Shown: positions 16,666 to 26,154, numbered from the stretch's first letter. The stretch is 64,000 bases of DNA from Thermoguttaceae bacterium (GCA_017405595.1 JAFRAC010000024.1:44903-108902); one strand, 5' to 3'. Program-made: numbers and translations. The notes: generated from the sequence alone by a model not told the origin.

Positions 16666-18828
16666 CTACTCCGCCTCCCTCAGCCATTTCGCGCGGACCT
16701 TCCCGCCGCGGGCGGCGGGGCCTTCCAGGCGGCTGTATATCTTTTCGGCGCGGGCCGTCTCGCCCCGCTTTTCGTAGATCTCGGCGAGGATCGTCAGCGC
16801 GCCCGACTTCCACATTCCGTCGAGCTTGCCGAGCAGGTCGGCATCCTCGAAATGGGCCGCCGCCGCCTCGTCGTTCTGAAGCGCGTAGGAGACCAGCCCC
16901 AGATAGAAGCGGGCGGTCACTTTCAGGAAGAATTTCATTCCGAGATCCTGCCGCCCCTGCGCGACGAACTGGGCGGCGGCGGCGCGCATCTCCTCATCGG
17001 TCAGCGGCCGGTCCGATTCCCCCTGCGCCTGCTGAATCTGCGCGATATACTCGTCGAGCCGCGCCCCCATTTCGAGGGAAGCCTGTTTCAGAAGCCGGTC
17101 GGGAACACGCCCCTGCTGCAGACGGTTCGCCGCGCCGTTTTCGGTATCGAAATCTCCCTTGAAATAGAGGATCTTTCCCTCCCAGAGGGGGCAGGCCATC
17201 CGTGTCGGGTTCGCCGCCGTTTCGCCGGCGCCGCTCCCCGTCCCTTCGGTCGGCGCGTATTTCCTGCTGCCGTCGTCGTCGGCGCGCATCGACAGGCTGT
17301 TCGACGCCGCAACCTCGTACAGGTAGGGGATCAGGAGAACCTGTGAAGCGATCGGCATGAAGGTCTGTTCGACAATCGGGGTCTGCAGTTCCCAGGCGTG
17401 CTGCACATCGGCGATATGCGGCAGCGCGCTAAGTTCGCTTCTGACCGACTCGTACGAAAGCGCCAGAATCGGCGGAATGAACGAGGCGTTATCCTGCGCG
17501 GCGCCGCTGCGTTCGATCACCGACTCGCGCATCATGATCCACATCCGGTGCGACATATTGAACGGATCGGTCGGCACCTCGGCGCGCACCTGTGCCAGAT
17601 CGGCCGACGTGAGCGGAAACGGCTCATCCTCAACATCGAGCCGGCGCAGCAGCGCATCGTCGCCCGCCGCCTCGTCGAGCGTCGCGGGAAGCGGCACACC
17701 CCCTTCGGTTTTCGACACGCCGGGAACCGGCACGCCGTATTCCGGAAGGAAAAGCAGCACCGAAGGCGCATCGCCGCCGGGAACCGCGGCGCCGACCAAA
17801 AGGGGAAACCCTTCGCCGCGCGCGGGATCAGCCGGCTTGATCAGGAACGAGGAGATCCCGATCTGGCGCAGAAGCCCCATAAAGACGGCGGCCCGTTCGG
17901 CGGCGTTCCCCTGGCTGGTCAGGAGCGTCTGCCACGGCAGGCGCGCAATCGAATCGGCGGTCAGCGGGCCGTCGGCCGCCGCGCGCAGGGGAACCGCATC
18001 GCAGGTCCAGCGGAACAGGTTCACCGCCTGCTCGGCGGGGGAACATCCTTCCCCTTTCGCCCACGAGACGACGTTCCGCTGCCACACCGAACTCTTGAAA
18101 TGGGCGGTATCGGCGGGCAGAAACGCGCGTGTATCGAGCCGGTAGAGCCGGGCAAGCTCGGCGGCGCCGCGGCCGACCGCGTGGAAATTCATCAGCGGAG
18201 TGAACGGAAACCGCGCGACCGCGGCCGAAACCATCTTCCCCCGGCCGCCGAACTGAAACCCTTCAGCCTCGGCCGTCTTCGACTTGAACTCCGCCGCCAT
18301 CGCCTCGAACTGCGCGAGGAGCGGAGAATGATAGACGCGGTTCAGCTCCCGGACCCGCTGCAGAAAAAGATCGGCCTTTTCGGCGAGCGCGCCGGCCTCA
18401 TCGTCGGAAAGCCCCGCGGCGCCGGCGGCATCCCCCTCGCGGGGCGCCGACACCTTCGCGCAGAGCGTATGTATCTCTTCGGCGGTTTCGGCAAGCAGCC
18501 GGAACTCTTCGCTCCGCGCGTCGAACTCGGCGCACGGCTGAAAGTCGCGGCTGGGCGCGCACGATTCGAGCCACGGATTGAGCCGGACCAGCGCGTTTTC
18601 GAAATAGGCGGGGTCGGGATGGTTCTCGAGTTCCTCGGACGCGATCACAAACTGTTCGAGCAGCGTTTTGTTCTGGAGCTGGGCCTCTTTCTTTTGCGCG
18701 CGCTGCCCCGCGCCGAAATCGGATTCCTCTTTCCGGCACGAAACGGCGGCAAGCGTCAGCAGACAGAAGAGCAGCACAAACAGGGAAAAACGCGGGCGCG
18801 CCCCGGCGCGGTTACAGACCGTCTTCAT
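16666..18828 (-). CDS. Large lipoprotein with a degenerate transglutaminase-like region
   Basis: 720 residues from the ATG at 18828 (GGAG eight bases upstream). The N-terminus is a lipoprotein signal with lipobox LAAVSC. The middle (about 270-330: AEQAVNLFRWTCDAVPLR, then GNAAERAAVFMGLLRQIGI) resembles transglutaminase-like domains, but the usual catalytic cysteine of the GxC motif is an alanine here, so it is probably not an enzyme. The C-terminal 120 residues are helical and look like TPR repeats (AAAAHFEDADLLGKL, ALTILAEIYEKRGETARAEKIYSRL). The role is unknown. It heads no operon; the HTH-acidic protein gene lies just upstream on the same strand, with a terminator between. Confidence 0.7.
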   Translation of the reverse strand: MKTVCNRAGARPRFSLFVLLFCLLTLAAVSCRKEESDFGAGQRAQKKEAQLQNKTLLEQFVIASEELENHPDPAYFENALVRLNPWLESCAPSRDFQPCAEFDARSEEFRLLAETAEEIHTLCAKVSAPREGDAAGAAGLSDDEAGALAEKADLFLQRVRELNRVYHSPLLAQFEAMAAEFKSKTAEAEGFQFGGRGKMVSAAVARFPFTPLMNFHAVGRGAAELARLYRLDTRAFLPADTAHFKSSVWQRNVVSWAKGEGCSPAEQAVNLFRWTCDAVPLRAAADGPLTADSIARLPWQTLLTSQGNAAERAAVFMGLLRQIGISSFLIKPADPARGEGFPLLVGAAVPGGDAPSVLLFLPEYGVPVPGVSKTEGGVPLPATLDEAAGDDALLRRLDVEDEPFPLTSADLAQVRAEVPTDPFNMSHRMWIMMRESVIERSGAAQDNASFIPPILALSYESVRSELSALPHIADVQHAWELQTPIVEQTFMPIASQVLLIPYLYEVAASNSLSMRADDDGSRKYAPTEGTGSGAGETAANPTRMACPLWEGKILYFKGDFDTENGAANRLQQGRVPDRLLKQASLEMGARLDEYIAQIQQAQGESDRPLTDEEMRAAAAQFVAQGRQDLGMKFFLKVTARFYLGLVSYALQNDEAAAAHFEDADLLGKLDGMWKSGALTILAEIYEKRGETARAEKIYSRLEGPAARGGKVRAKWLREAE

Positions 18829-18862
18829 TCGGAACTCCGAAACTCTTAAACACACATCCGAT

Positions 18863-18903
18863 AGAAAATTCCCACCCGGCTGTCAGGGACCGCCGGGTGG
18901 GAA
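18863..18903 (-). terminator. Rho-independent terminator after the HTH-acidic protein gene
   Basis: Perfect 12-base stem (18869-18880 with 18892-18903; ttcccacccggc on the + strand) followed on the minus strand by TTTTCT. It lies between the HTH-acidic gene and the lipoprotein gene. Confidence 0.8.
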
Positions 18904-18931
18904 AAGCCTTACACGATTTTATATCAAAAAA

Positions 18932-20377
18932 CTAAAACAGTTTCAACAATCCGCCGATCATCTCCAGAACCGGACCGGTCAGGGAGAACGACTGATCCCA
19001 GCTCCACATCGAGCGGATCAGCTCCCAGATGCCGGCGCCGGCAAGAATGAGCAGGAGAATGCAGGGAACCAGCCCCAGACCGATCCCCAGCCCGTTAAAG
19101 TCGATCGGTTTCCCCTGAACCTCGGGCTGGAGTTCCCCTTCGGCCGCGGCGCCCGCGTCGGCGGCCCAGGCCGCGTCGTCGCCGCCCCCCGAAACCGGAA
19201 CGAAATCGCTTTGCGTCATTCCGCCGTCGTCGCCGAACTCACCCCCTCCGCCGAACTCGCCGCCGGAAGCGCCGAACGGATCATCGAACCCGCCCCCGAA
19301 CTCGCCCCCTTCGGAGCTCGGCGCGAACGCGTCGCCCCCCGATTCCCCCAAATCGAAACTGTCGGCGGGAGCGCTCTCCGCGTCCGGTTTCGAAAGGTCG
19401 ATTCCGCCGGCGGCGCCCCCCGCGCCCAGATCGTTCATATCGAGCTCGAGCATCTGCGACGAGCTTTCCGACTCCGACTCCTGCGGCTGGAGATCCGGCT
19501 CGAGCTGGAAATCGTCGTCGTCCAGATCGAGTTCCTTCGACTCGGTCGACACCGCTTCTCCGGCAACGCCGTACGTTTCGCCCGTCCCGCCGTCGAGCGC
19601 GGGCTTTTCCTCTTCGAGCGGCTGCAGGTCAAAGACGTCGTCGTCGGCGGCGGGCGCGGGCGCGGGCGCAGGCGCCGGTTCGGGCGCGGGCGCCGGACCG
19701 CTGTCCGAAGGGAGCGGATCGAGCTCAAAATCGAAATCGTCGTCTTCCTGCCCGGCTCCGGCCGCTTCCGCGGCGCCCGGCTGCTCGTCATCGCTCAGGA
19801 TTGAGATTCCGCTGCCGCTGTCCGAAGCCGAAGAGGAGCTGCCGAGGGTCAGGCCGCTGTCGTCGATACTGATCCCGCTGTCGGAAGCCAAATCGATATT
19901 CGAGCCGGAAAGGTCGGAAGGATCGTCGAGAATCGAGATCCCGCTGGCGAAATCGTCGTCGTCGTCAAAATCGCCGTTCAGGTCGATACTGCTGGCGCCG
20001 GCGCTCTGCGCGTCGAACTGGCCCCCTTTCCCCAGGATGATGCCGTCGCTGTCGTCGCCGACCGCCACCACGCCGTCGTCGTCGGCGTTCGTGGTAATTT
20101 CGAGATCGAGCTTATCGAACGAGTTGGTATCGGCCATCATCGTCGGCTTCTCTTCCTCGTCGGTCTCGCCGGTCAGCAGCCCCTCTTCGTCGAACGCCGA
20201 AGCGCTTTTATCGCGGATCTCCTGGGCAAGGTAATTGTCGATATCCTCTTTACGGAACTTCCAGGCGCTGCCGTCGCGAAAGGCGCGGATCTTCCCCGCT
20301 TCACGCAGCCGGTTCAGATCTCCGGCGCTCTTCCCCAGCACTTCGGCGGCTTTTTCCAGATTGTAGTAGTCAGACAT
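18932..20377 (-). CDS. HTH-domain protein with long acidic linker and C-terminal membrane anchor
   Basis: 481 residues in three parts. Residues 1-52 (YYNLEKAAEVLGKSAGDLNRLREAGKIRAFRDGSAWKFRKEDI) form an excisionase/MerR-like winged helix-turn-helix. Residues 60-400 are a low-complexity acidic region rich in Asp, Ser, Gly and Glu, probably disordered. The end has a membrane helix (GLGLVPCILLLILAGAGIWELI) and a second short hydrophobic stretch. The head could bind DNA or another protein while tied to the membrane. The acidic region would keep it extended. Downstream is a strong terminator; 42 bases upstream is the small anchored protein gene. No exact function is known. Confidence 0.7.
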   Translation of the reverse strand: MSDYYNLEKAAEVLGKSAGDLNRLREAGKIRAFRDGSAWKFRKEDIDNYLAQEIRDKSASAFDEEGLLTGETDEEEKPTMMADTNSFDKLDLEITTNADDDGVVAVGDDSDGIILGKGGQFDAQSAGASSIDLNGDFDDDDDFASGISILDDPSDLSGSNIDLASDSGISIDDSGLTLGSSSSASDSGSGISILSDDEQPGAAEAAGAGQEDDDFDFELDPLPSDSGPAPAPEPAPAPAPAPAADDDVFDLQPLEEEKPALDGGTGETYGVAGEAVSTESKELDLDDDDFQLEPDLQPQESESESSSQMLELDMNDLGAGGAAGGIDLSKPDAESAPADSFDLGESGGDAFAPSSEGGEFGGGFDDPFGASGGEFGGGGEFGDDGGMTQSDFVPVSGGGDDAAWAADAGAAAEGELQPEVQGKPIDFNGLGIGLGLVPCILLLILAGAGIWELIRSMWSWDQSFSLTGPVLEMIGGLLKLF

Positions 20378-20419
20378 AGCTCCGTTCCCAGATTGAATAT
20401 CGCCCAGCCGCCGAAACGC

Positions 20420-20851
20420 TCACTTTCCGACGGAATTGGTTTCGTAATACTCCCGAATCTGCGAGGGGGTCAGCCCCTTCTCGTTATAGACGTCGAGCGT
20501 CATATCCCAGGTGTAGTTCCGGTTCGCGACGAACTCGATACTGCCGTCCTGGCCGATATGATAGACGCAGATCCGCGACTTCTTCGAATCGACAATGATC
20601 ACCTGCGTCGTCGCCGTGTCGAGCGAACGCTCGAACGCGTAGACTTCGGGCACCTCGAGCGGGCGGGGAACCGTCACCGGCACCGAAGTCGTTTCGAGTT
20701 CCCCCATCGAAATCGGCTGTTCCGACTGCGCGTGCGCCGCCGGAATCAGCCCCTCCCCCTGACCGGAAGGCTGCCGGAAAGCGAACGCCATCCCCAGCAG
20801 GAAAGACGCGCTCACCAGAGAAATGACCAAAATGACCCGCCGCTTCGACAT
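20420..20851 (-). CDS. Small membrane-anchored protein of unknown function
   Basis: 143 residues with one N-terminal membrane helix or uncleaved signal (VILVISLVSASFLLGMAFAF), a proline-rich linker and a small domain with beta strands (TTQVIIVDSKKSRICVYHIGQDGSIEFVANRNYTWDMTLD). It probably faces the periplasm. It lies 42 bases upstream of the HTH-acidic gene on the same strand, so the two are likely co-transcribed. No family is recognised. Confidence 0.65.
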   Translation of the reverse strand: MSKRRVILVISLVSASFLLGMAFAFRQPSGQGEGLIPAAHAQSEQPISMGELETTSVPVTVPRPLEVPEVYAFERSLDTATTQVIIVDSKKSRICVYHIGQDGSIEFVANRNYTWDMTLDVYNEKGLTPSQIREYYETNSVGK

Positions 20852-21147
20852 TTTCCCTCATCCTTTTTCGACAGAATATCCCTACAGTCTGGAGAGCCTG
20901 CAGAAACCCTCCAATTATCTATTTTATTATAAAAAAGGGTCGGGGCAAGGCTATTTTACCTATCCTTTGCAGATTTTCCACCTTTTTATTTCAGAAAAAA
21001 CGGTTAAAACGATTAACCATTCCTGCCCGTTCCCTTTTGACGCGGTTTTTAAAGAATACGAAATTCGGAACCGGCAACCTTGCTTTTTTTCGCGATATGA
21101 TAAAATGAGGGGAAATCCCATGAAATCCACCATATCCGGAGAGAGCG

Positions 21148-21552
21148 ATGTTTTCGGTTTCGCGTGAATTTTCGTTTTGCTACGGGCACCGCCTTCTCGG
21201 CCATCCGGGCAAATGCCGGCACCCGCACGGGCACAACGGCCGGGTGATCGTCACGCTTTCGATGCCCGCGCTCAACGCCAGCGGGATGGTCGCCGACTTT
21301 ACCGAGGTCAAAAACACGATCGGCCAATGGATCGACGAGCATTTCGACCACAAGATGATCCTCGCCGCCTCGGATCCGCTCGTCCCGCTCCTTCAGGCAC
21401 AGGGGGAACCGGTTTTCCTGACCGAAGGAAGCCCGACCGCCGAAACGCTCGCCAAACTCCTCTTCGACGCGGCCGAATCGTTCCGGATCCCGGTCCTTCG
21501 GGTCGAGTTCTGGGAAACCCCCGGCTGCCGAGCCGTTTACGAAAAAGAGTAA
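21148..21552 (+). CDS. queD: 6-carboxy-tetrahydropterin synthase / 6-pyruvoyl-tetrahydropterin synthase family (QueD-like)
   Basis: 134 residues, normal family length. Zinc ligands His14 (CYGHRL), His27 and His29 (HPHGHNG) are present, as is catalytic Cys23 of the motif. The end has the family Glu (VEFWETPGC). In bacteria the usual role is making 6-carboxy-tetrahydropterin for queuosine and related 7-deazapurines; a pterin role is also possible because no queC or queE gene is near. GGAGAGAG precedes the ATG. The next gene begins 18 bases after the stop. Confidence 0.82.
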   Translation: MFSVSREFSFCYGHRLLGHPGKCRHPHGHNGRVIVTLSMPALNASGMVADFTEVKNTIGQWIDEHFDHKMILAASDPLVPLLQAQGEPVFLTEGSPTAETLAKLLFDAAESFRIPVLRVEFWETPGCRAVYEKE

Positions 21553-21570
21553 CCCGCAAAAAGCCCCGCC

Positions 21571-22638
21571 ATGCCGGAAGACGCGCTGCCAACCCCGCCC
21601 CCATCCGAACCCGTTACGGTCTGCGGCACCGCTCCGGGCGACGTCGGGGTACACACCGTTCAGCCCGAAGAGGCCGGCTGGCGGCTCGACCTGTACCTCG
21701 CCCGCTGGTACCCGCAATACAGCCGGGTCCTTCTGCGGAACGCGATCCAGTCGGGGGGCGTTGCCGTCGACGGGAAAGGGGGAAAACCGGCGTACCGGCT
21801 CAAACCGGGCCAGACCGTCACGTTCACCCTGCCGGAACTCCCCCGCAGCTCCCCGATCCCCGAAGAGATCCCGCTCGAAATCCTCTACGAGGACGACGTT
21901 CTGGCGGTCGTCAACAAACCCGCCGACATGGTGGTGCACCCGTCGCGCGGCCACTGGTCGGGAACGCTGGTCAGCGCGCTGGCATACAAGTATGACGAAC
22001 TGAGCACGGTACGCGGCCCCGAACGGCCGGGAATCGTCCACCGGCTCGACCGCGACACCAGCGGCGTCATTCTGATCGCCAAGAACAACGTCAGCCACGC
22101 GCGGCTCGCCGATCTGTTCCAGACGAAGCGGATACACAAAGAGTATTTCGCCATCGTGTCGGGGGTACCGCCGTTCGACAGCGACGTGGTCGATCTGCCG
22201 ATCGGGCACCACCCCAAGAACCGGGAAAAGATGACGATCGCGCGCAGCGACCCGGAAGCCAAACCGGCGGTCACCCGTTTCGAGGTGCTCGAGCGGTTCC
22301 GCGGATTTTCGACCGTGCGCGCACTGCCGCAAACCGGGCGGACGCACCAGATCCGGGTCCATCTGGCGCACGTCGGCACGCCGGTTCTCTGCGACAAGCT
22401 CTACGGCGGATTTTCGTCGATCACACTCGGCGAAATCGCCGGGAAACGGGGCGCGCCGGCGGTCCCGCACGGCGGCGAAGAGGGTGATTTCGGCGCGCCG
22501 GTCCTTTCGCGTCAGGCGCTTCACGCGCGGCGTCTGACCTTTACCCACCCCGACACCGGCAAAGAGATCACCGTCGAAGCGCCGATCCCCGAAGACATGC
22601 AGGCGGCGCTCGACGCGATCCGAAAATACCGATCATAG
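21571..22638 (+). CDS. RluA-family pseudouridine synthase (RluC/RluD type)
   Basis: 355 residues. An S4 RNA-binding domain lies at about 30-85 (WRLDLYLARWYPQYSRVLLRNAIQSGG), then the catalytic domain with Asp160 in HRLDRDTSG and the later motif GRTHQIRVHLAHVGTPVLCDKLYGG. It converts uridine to pseudouridine, probably in 23S rRNA. An insert (about 290-310) between the last two conserved blocks is a small departure from E. coli RluD. No strong ribosome site is visible before the ATG, so coupling to the QueD-like gene is likely. Confidence 0.88.
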   Translation: MPEDALPTPPPSEPVTVCGTAPGDVGVHTVQPEEAGWRLDLYLARWYPQYSRVLLRNAIQSGGVAVDGKGGKPAYRLKPGQTVTFTLPELPRSSPIPEEIPLEILYEDDVLAVVNKPADMVVHPSRGHWSGTLVSALAYKYDELSTVRGPERPGIVHRLDRDTSGVILIAKNNVSHARLADLFQTKRIHKEYFAIVSGVPPFDSDVVDLPIGHHPKNREKMTIARSDPEAKPAVTRFEVLERFRGFSTVRALPQTGRTHQIRVHLAHVGTPVLCDKLYGGFSSITLGEIAGKRGAPAVPHGGEEGDFGAPVLSRQALHARRLTFTHPDTGKEITVEAPIPEDMQAALDAIRKYRS

Positions 22639-22675
22639 GCGAAACCCGGCAATTTCAGCGACCACAGGAGAACCC

Positions 22676-23590
22676 GTGTCAACCGAACCGAACGAACCGA
22701 TCTGGCGTCCCCTTTACCCCTACGCTTCCCACAGCATCGAAATCGGCGGGTTCAGGATGCACTACATCGACGAAAAGCCGGACACCTGGCAGCCGGGCCG
22801 GCCGGTCCTCTTTATGGTACACGGCAACCCGACCTGGTCCTTCTTCTTCCGGAGCCTCATCGACGCGTTCCGGACCCAATACCGCGTGATCGCGGTCGAC
22901 CAGATCGGCTGCGGCCTTTCCGAAAAGCCGCCGGCAAGCGCCTACTCCTACCGCATGGAACGCCGTGTTTCGGACCTTTGCGAGCTGGTCGAAAAGCTTG
23001 ACCTTTCCAACGTCACGCTCATCGCCCACGACTGGGGCGGCGCGGTCGGCATGGGGTGCGCCGAACGCCGGCACGAGCGGTTCACCCGTCTGGTGCTGAT
23101 GAACACCGCGGCGTTCCGCAGCCAGCGGTGCCCGTTCCGGATCTACCTGGGCCGGATCCCCTTCCTCAGCCCGCTTCTGATTCAGGGGTTCAACGCGTTC
23201 TGCCGCGGCGCGCTCCGCTGGGCGACCGAAAAGCCGGGCGGCCTTTCGAAAGAGGCGGCCGCCGGACTCACGGCGCCGTATAACTCATGGAAAAACCGCG
23301 TTGCCGTCAGCAAATTCGTGCGCGACGTCCCCCTTTCCGAAAAGGACCCGTCCTACAAGACGCTGGTCGAAATCGAGGAGAACCTTTCCCTTTTCCGCAA
23401 TAAGCCGGTCCTCCTCTGCTGGGGGGTCAAAGACTGGTGTTTCCCCGTCGAGTTTTTAAAGCGTTTCCTGAACGACTACCCCGAAGCCGAAGTCTGTAAA
23501 ATCGAGGAAGCCGGCCACTACCTTCTGGAAGACGCCCCCGAAAAGGCCGTCGAAGCCATCCAGCGCTTTTTCGAGAAATACCCGGTCTGA
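22676..23590 (+). CDS. Alpha/beta hydrolase, haloalkane dehalogenase-like (OleB-like possible)
   Basis: 304 residues starting at GTG with AGGAG five bases upstream. It has the HGNPTW motif (Asn51), nucleophile Asp119 in HDWGG and His281 in EAGHYLLED. An Asp rather than Ser nucleophile, followed by Trp120, is typical of haloalkane dehalogenases and of OleB, the beta-lactone decarboxylase of long-chain olefin synthesis. No oleA, oleC or oleD gene is near, so the reaction is not fixed. There is no signal peptide. It lies 38 bases downstream of the pseudouridine synthase on the same strand. Confidence 0.78.
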   Translation: MSTEPNEPIWRPLYPYASHSIEIGGFRMHYIDEKPDTWQPGRPVLFMVHGNPTWSFFFRSLIDAFRTQYRVIAVDQIGCGLSEKPPASAYSYRMERRVSDLCELVEKLDLSNVTLIAHDWGGAVGMGCAERRHERFTRLVLMNTAAFRSQRCPFRIYLGRIPFLSPLLIQGFNAFCRGALRWATEKPGGLSKEAAAGLTAPYNSWKNRVAVSKFVRDVPLSEKDPSYKTLVEIEENLSLFRNKPVLLCWGVKDWCFPVEFLKRFLNDYPEAEVCKIEEAGHYLLEDAPEKAVEAIQRFFEKYPV

Positions 23591-23608
23591 ACGGTCCGTT
23601 CCGCCACC

Positions 23609-24958
23609 CTACACCGCCGGCGTTTTACGGCGGCGGCGGAGGCGGAGGAAGATTCCGGCGGCGCAAAGGGCCAGTCCGGCGGCGACCAGGGCGATCCGGA
23701 CCCGGCCGGCATTCAGGGCTTTCCGCTCTTCCCCGCGCATGTATTTCGTGGAACCGAATTTCACCAGAAAGACCTCTTTTCCGTCTTTGTATTCAAAGAC
23801 CTTCTTTCGGACCCGGTCGCTGATGATTCCCCCTTCGGGCAGCTCCAGCGCCTTGACGGTGAACTGTTCCGGATCGACCGGCTCGTTTACCCGCATTTCG
23901 GTAAGGGTGGTAACGTCACGCGCCGTAATTTCCCCCTCTTTGCCGTAGACAAACCGCACGATCTCCTCGGGCACATACGCTCCGCCAGCGAGACGCCATT
24001 TCGCCCTTTTCACGTGGTTCATGGTCTTGTCGTGATTCACCTGGAAGATATACGAGGGAAGGAATCCGGACGCCTGGTCCCAGAGGATATTGAATTCCGC
24101 GCCCGATTCAAAGCGATGCTGATAGCCGTACCACTTTTTCCCGTTTTCGTCGGCGGCTTCAAGAATCCGGAACACGTCTGCACGTTCCGGTTTGGACTCC
24201 GCGCGGCATTTGCCCTTATGTTCCACGGTATAGAAAAGAGAATCAAATTCGGAATCCCACTCTTCGGGACCGTATAAACAGGTCAGGTCAAAACCGGTAT
24301 GCGTGTCCCGGCTATAGACCTTGTAATAAATCGCGTTTTTCGGGGTCTCTTTCGGAATTTCGACGGTAACAAGATTTTCGAGAGGAACCGAGGGAAACCC
24401 GGGCACTTCATCGGAAAAGTCGGGCCCCCCGACAACATCGAGCCCTTCGGTATATTCCCGGTGACTCGCCCCGTCGGGCGTAACGACCGCAAGGTACGTC
24501 TCTTCGGCAAAATGGGTGCCGACTTCGGAGAGACTGTCGGCGCTGCTGCCGGCAACGGTACGCGAGATCGCCTTCCGCCTGGCTTTCCGGTACAGCTTAT
24601 GCTCCTTGTAGTCGGCCGCGAATTCGACCTCTGCATCGTTGTGAAAGAGACCGTCGTCGTAATGGGCCGCAATCTCTTTCATGGCCTCGCCGACCGGTTT
24701 TGACTTGTCTTCAAAGGTGATCTTGCCGCTGCAGGACGAAACGGCCGCCAGATTCGCTTTGAGCGCTTCGACGGGCATGCGCAGAATATCGAGCCTCCGG
24801 TCCCCCCCGACTTCGGTCCATTGGCGCGGCACGCCGCTGAAGTCGATTTCGTCACACGGAGGAATATACAGCTCTTCGGCGCGGGCAAAGGAAAAAACGC
24901 CCGCGGCGGCAAAGAGCAGAAAGAGCGCCAGACTGAAGCAATACAGATGCCGTTTCAT
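23609..24958 (-). CDS. Secreted protein with C-terminal membrane anchor, paralogue of 262-1311
   Basis: 449 residues from the ATG at 24958, followed by a signal peptide (LYCFSLALFLLFAAAGVFSFARAEE). The outside domain is beta-rich; near the end NEPVDPEQFTVKALELPEGG corresponds to NITVDPKDFTLARWGLPEPE of the proteins at 2-232 and 262-1311. A membrane helix (IALVAAGLALCAAGIFL) and a basic tail close the protein. It is about 100 residues longer than the 262 paralogue. The likely place is the inner membrane facing the periplasm. Function is unknown; a LolA-like fold is only suggested. The Sel1 lipoprotein gene lies 50 bases upstream on the same strand. Confidence 0.72.
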   Translation of the reverse strand: MKRHLYCFSLALFLLFAAAGVFSFARAEELYIPPCDEIDFSGVPRQWTEVGGDRRLDILRMPVEALKANLAAVSSCSGKITFEDKSKPVGEAMKEIAAHYDDGLFHNDAEVEFAADYKEHKLYRKARRKAISRTVAGSSADSLSEVGTHFAEETYLAVVTPDGASHREYTEGLDVVGGPDFSDEVPGFPSVPLENLVTVEIPKETPKNAIYYKVYSRDTHTGFDLTCLYGPEEWDSEFDSLFYTVEHKGKCRAESKPERADVFRILEAADENGKKWYGYQHRFESGAEFNILWDQASGFLPSYIFQVNHDKTMNHVKRAKWRLAGGAYVPEEIVRFVYGKEGEITARDVTTLTEMRVNEPVDPEQFTVKALELPEGGIISDRVRKKVFEYKDGKEVFLVKFGSTKYMRGEERKALNAGRVRIALVAAGLALCAAGIFLRLRRRRKTPAV

Positions 24959-25008
24959 GAGATTGTTCCTTTTCTGATTATGTGATTGTGTATTTCCGAA
25001 AAGGGCGG

Positions 25009-26076
25009 CTACTCTTCGCCGAGCTCTTTCAGTTTCGCCTGCGCGTCGTCGAAACCCTTTTTCGCCAGTTCCCGGAGAATTTCGATTCCCGCGTCCCTGT
25101 TCTGCTCCGTTCCCTTCCCCTCGATATAACAGAGCGCCAGCTGATACCGCACATCGGACCGGCCGCAGGAAGCCGCGCCTTTCTGAAACCACCTAAACGC
25201 CTCGGCTTCGTCCTGTTCGACGCCGTTCCCTTCAAGATAACAGATGCCCAGCACACAAGGCGCCGCTGAACAGCCCTCCTGTTCGGCTGCCTTGCGGATC
25301 CATTCGACCCCCTCGGCTTTCTCACTTTCCGTTTTCGCGTTCATGAGAAGTGTTTGCCCCCAGGAGAGCTGTGCCGATTCATCTCCCGCCTCGGCACGCT
25401 TATAAATCTGTTCTACTTCCGGAGGCGTTGTTCTGATGATCCGTTCCTGAAGACTGATTTCCGCGGGTTCAACGCCGAGTTCGGCCAGCTTCTCCTGCGC
25501 CTCTTCCCCCCAGTCGTTTGCGGCGAGCGCCTGAAGGAGTTCGATTCCGGCGTCCCTGTTCTGTTCCGTCCCCCTCCCCTCGATCTGGCAGAGCGCCAGC
25601 TGATACTGCGAGACATAATGCCCCTCGTCGGCTCCTTTCTTGAACCACTTAAACGCCTCGGCGTCATCCTGTTCAACGCCGTTCCCTTCGGCGTAACACA
25701 TGCCAAGCGAGTAGTGCGCCGGAGAGTTGTACTCGTCTTCGGCGGCTTTGCGGATCCATTCGACCCCTTCGGCTTTTTCGCTTTGGTCTTTCCCCGTATT
25801 CAGAAGCGATTCGCCCAGAGCCAGCTGCGACATTGAGTCCCCCTCTTCGGCGCTTTTGTAAACTTCCTCCAAATTGACGATGCCGGCAAGCCGGCCGCCG
25901 GCAAACGTTTCCCGAAAACTTTTTTCGGCCGTCTGAGCAACTTCGGCGGGTTCGGAGGAGTGTGAATTTGCGGCCGCCGGCGCCGGTTCTTTTTTGCAGC
26001 CGGCCAGCAGCGCCGGACCAAGCAGAAACAGAAACACAAGCGGAATGCGGCGCCATTTTCGCGTGTGATTTGCCAT
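25009..26076 (-). CDS. Sel1-repeat lipoprotein
   Basis: 355 residues from the ATG at 26076 (AGGAG upstream). The lipobox is LLAGC in LFLLGPALLAGCKKE. After a polar linker there are about six Sel1-like repeats in two blocks, each containing a variant of EAF(K/R)WFQKGA and LALC.IEG(R/K)GTEQNRDAGIE, which suggests internal duplication. Sel1 repeats form a helical solenoid that binds other proteins. It should be anchored in a membrane on the periplasmic side. Upstream is a 12-base tandem repeat. The paralogue-family gene at 23609-24958 follows on the same strand. Confidence 0.82.
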   Translation of the reverse strand: MANHTRKWRRIPLVFLFLLGPALLAGCKKEPAPAAANSHSSEPAEVAQTAEKSFRETFAGGRLAGIVNLEEVYKSAEEGDSMSQLALGESLLNTGKDQSEKAEGVEWIRKAAEDEYNSPAHYSLGMCYAEGNGVEQDDAEAFKWFKKGADEGHYVSQYQLALCQIEGRGTEQNRDAGIELLQALAANDWGEEAQEKLAELGVEPAEISLQERIIRTTPPEVEQIYKRAEAGDESAQLSWGQTLLMNAKTESEKAEGVEWIRKAAEQEGCSAAPCVLGICYLEGNGVEQDEAEAFRWFQKGAASCGRSDVRYQLALCYIEGKGTEQNRDAGIEILRELAKKGFDDAQAKLKELGEE

Positions 26077-26154
26077 CGAAACGTCTCCTGTGAGTGAAGA
26101 ATGAAAAACCGGACCGTATGAAGACGACGGGAACCGAAAATCCCGGAACCGCCC

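Noticed and set aside
22676..23590. Olefin synthesis (Ole) cluster
   Set aside because: The hydrolase has OleB-like motifs, but no OleA, OleC or OleD gene is nearby and the ketoacyl synthase at 7.8 kb is coupled to a different pathway.
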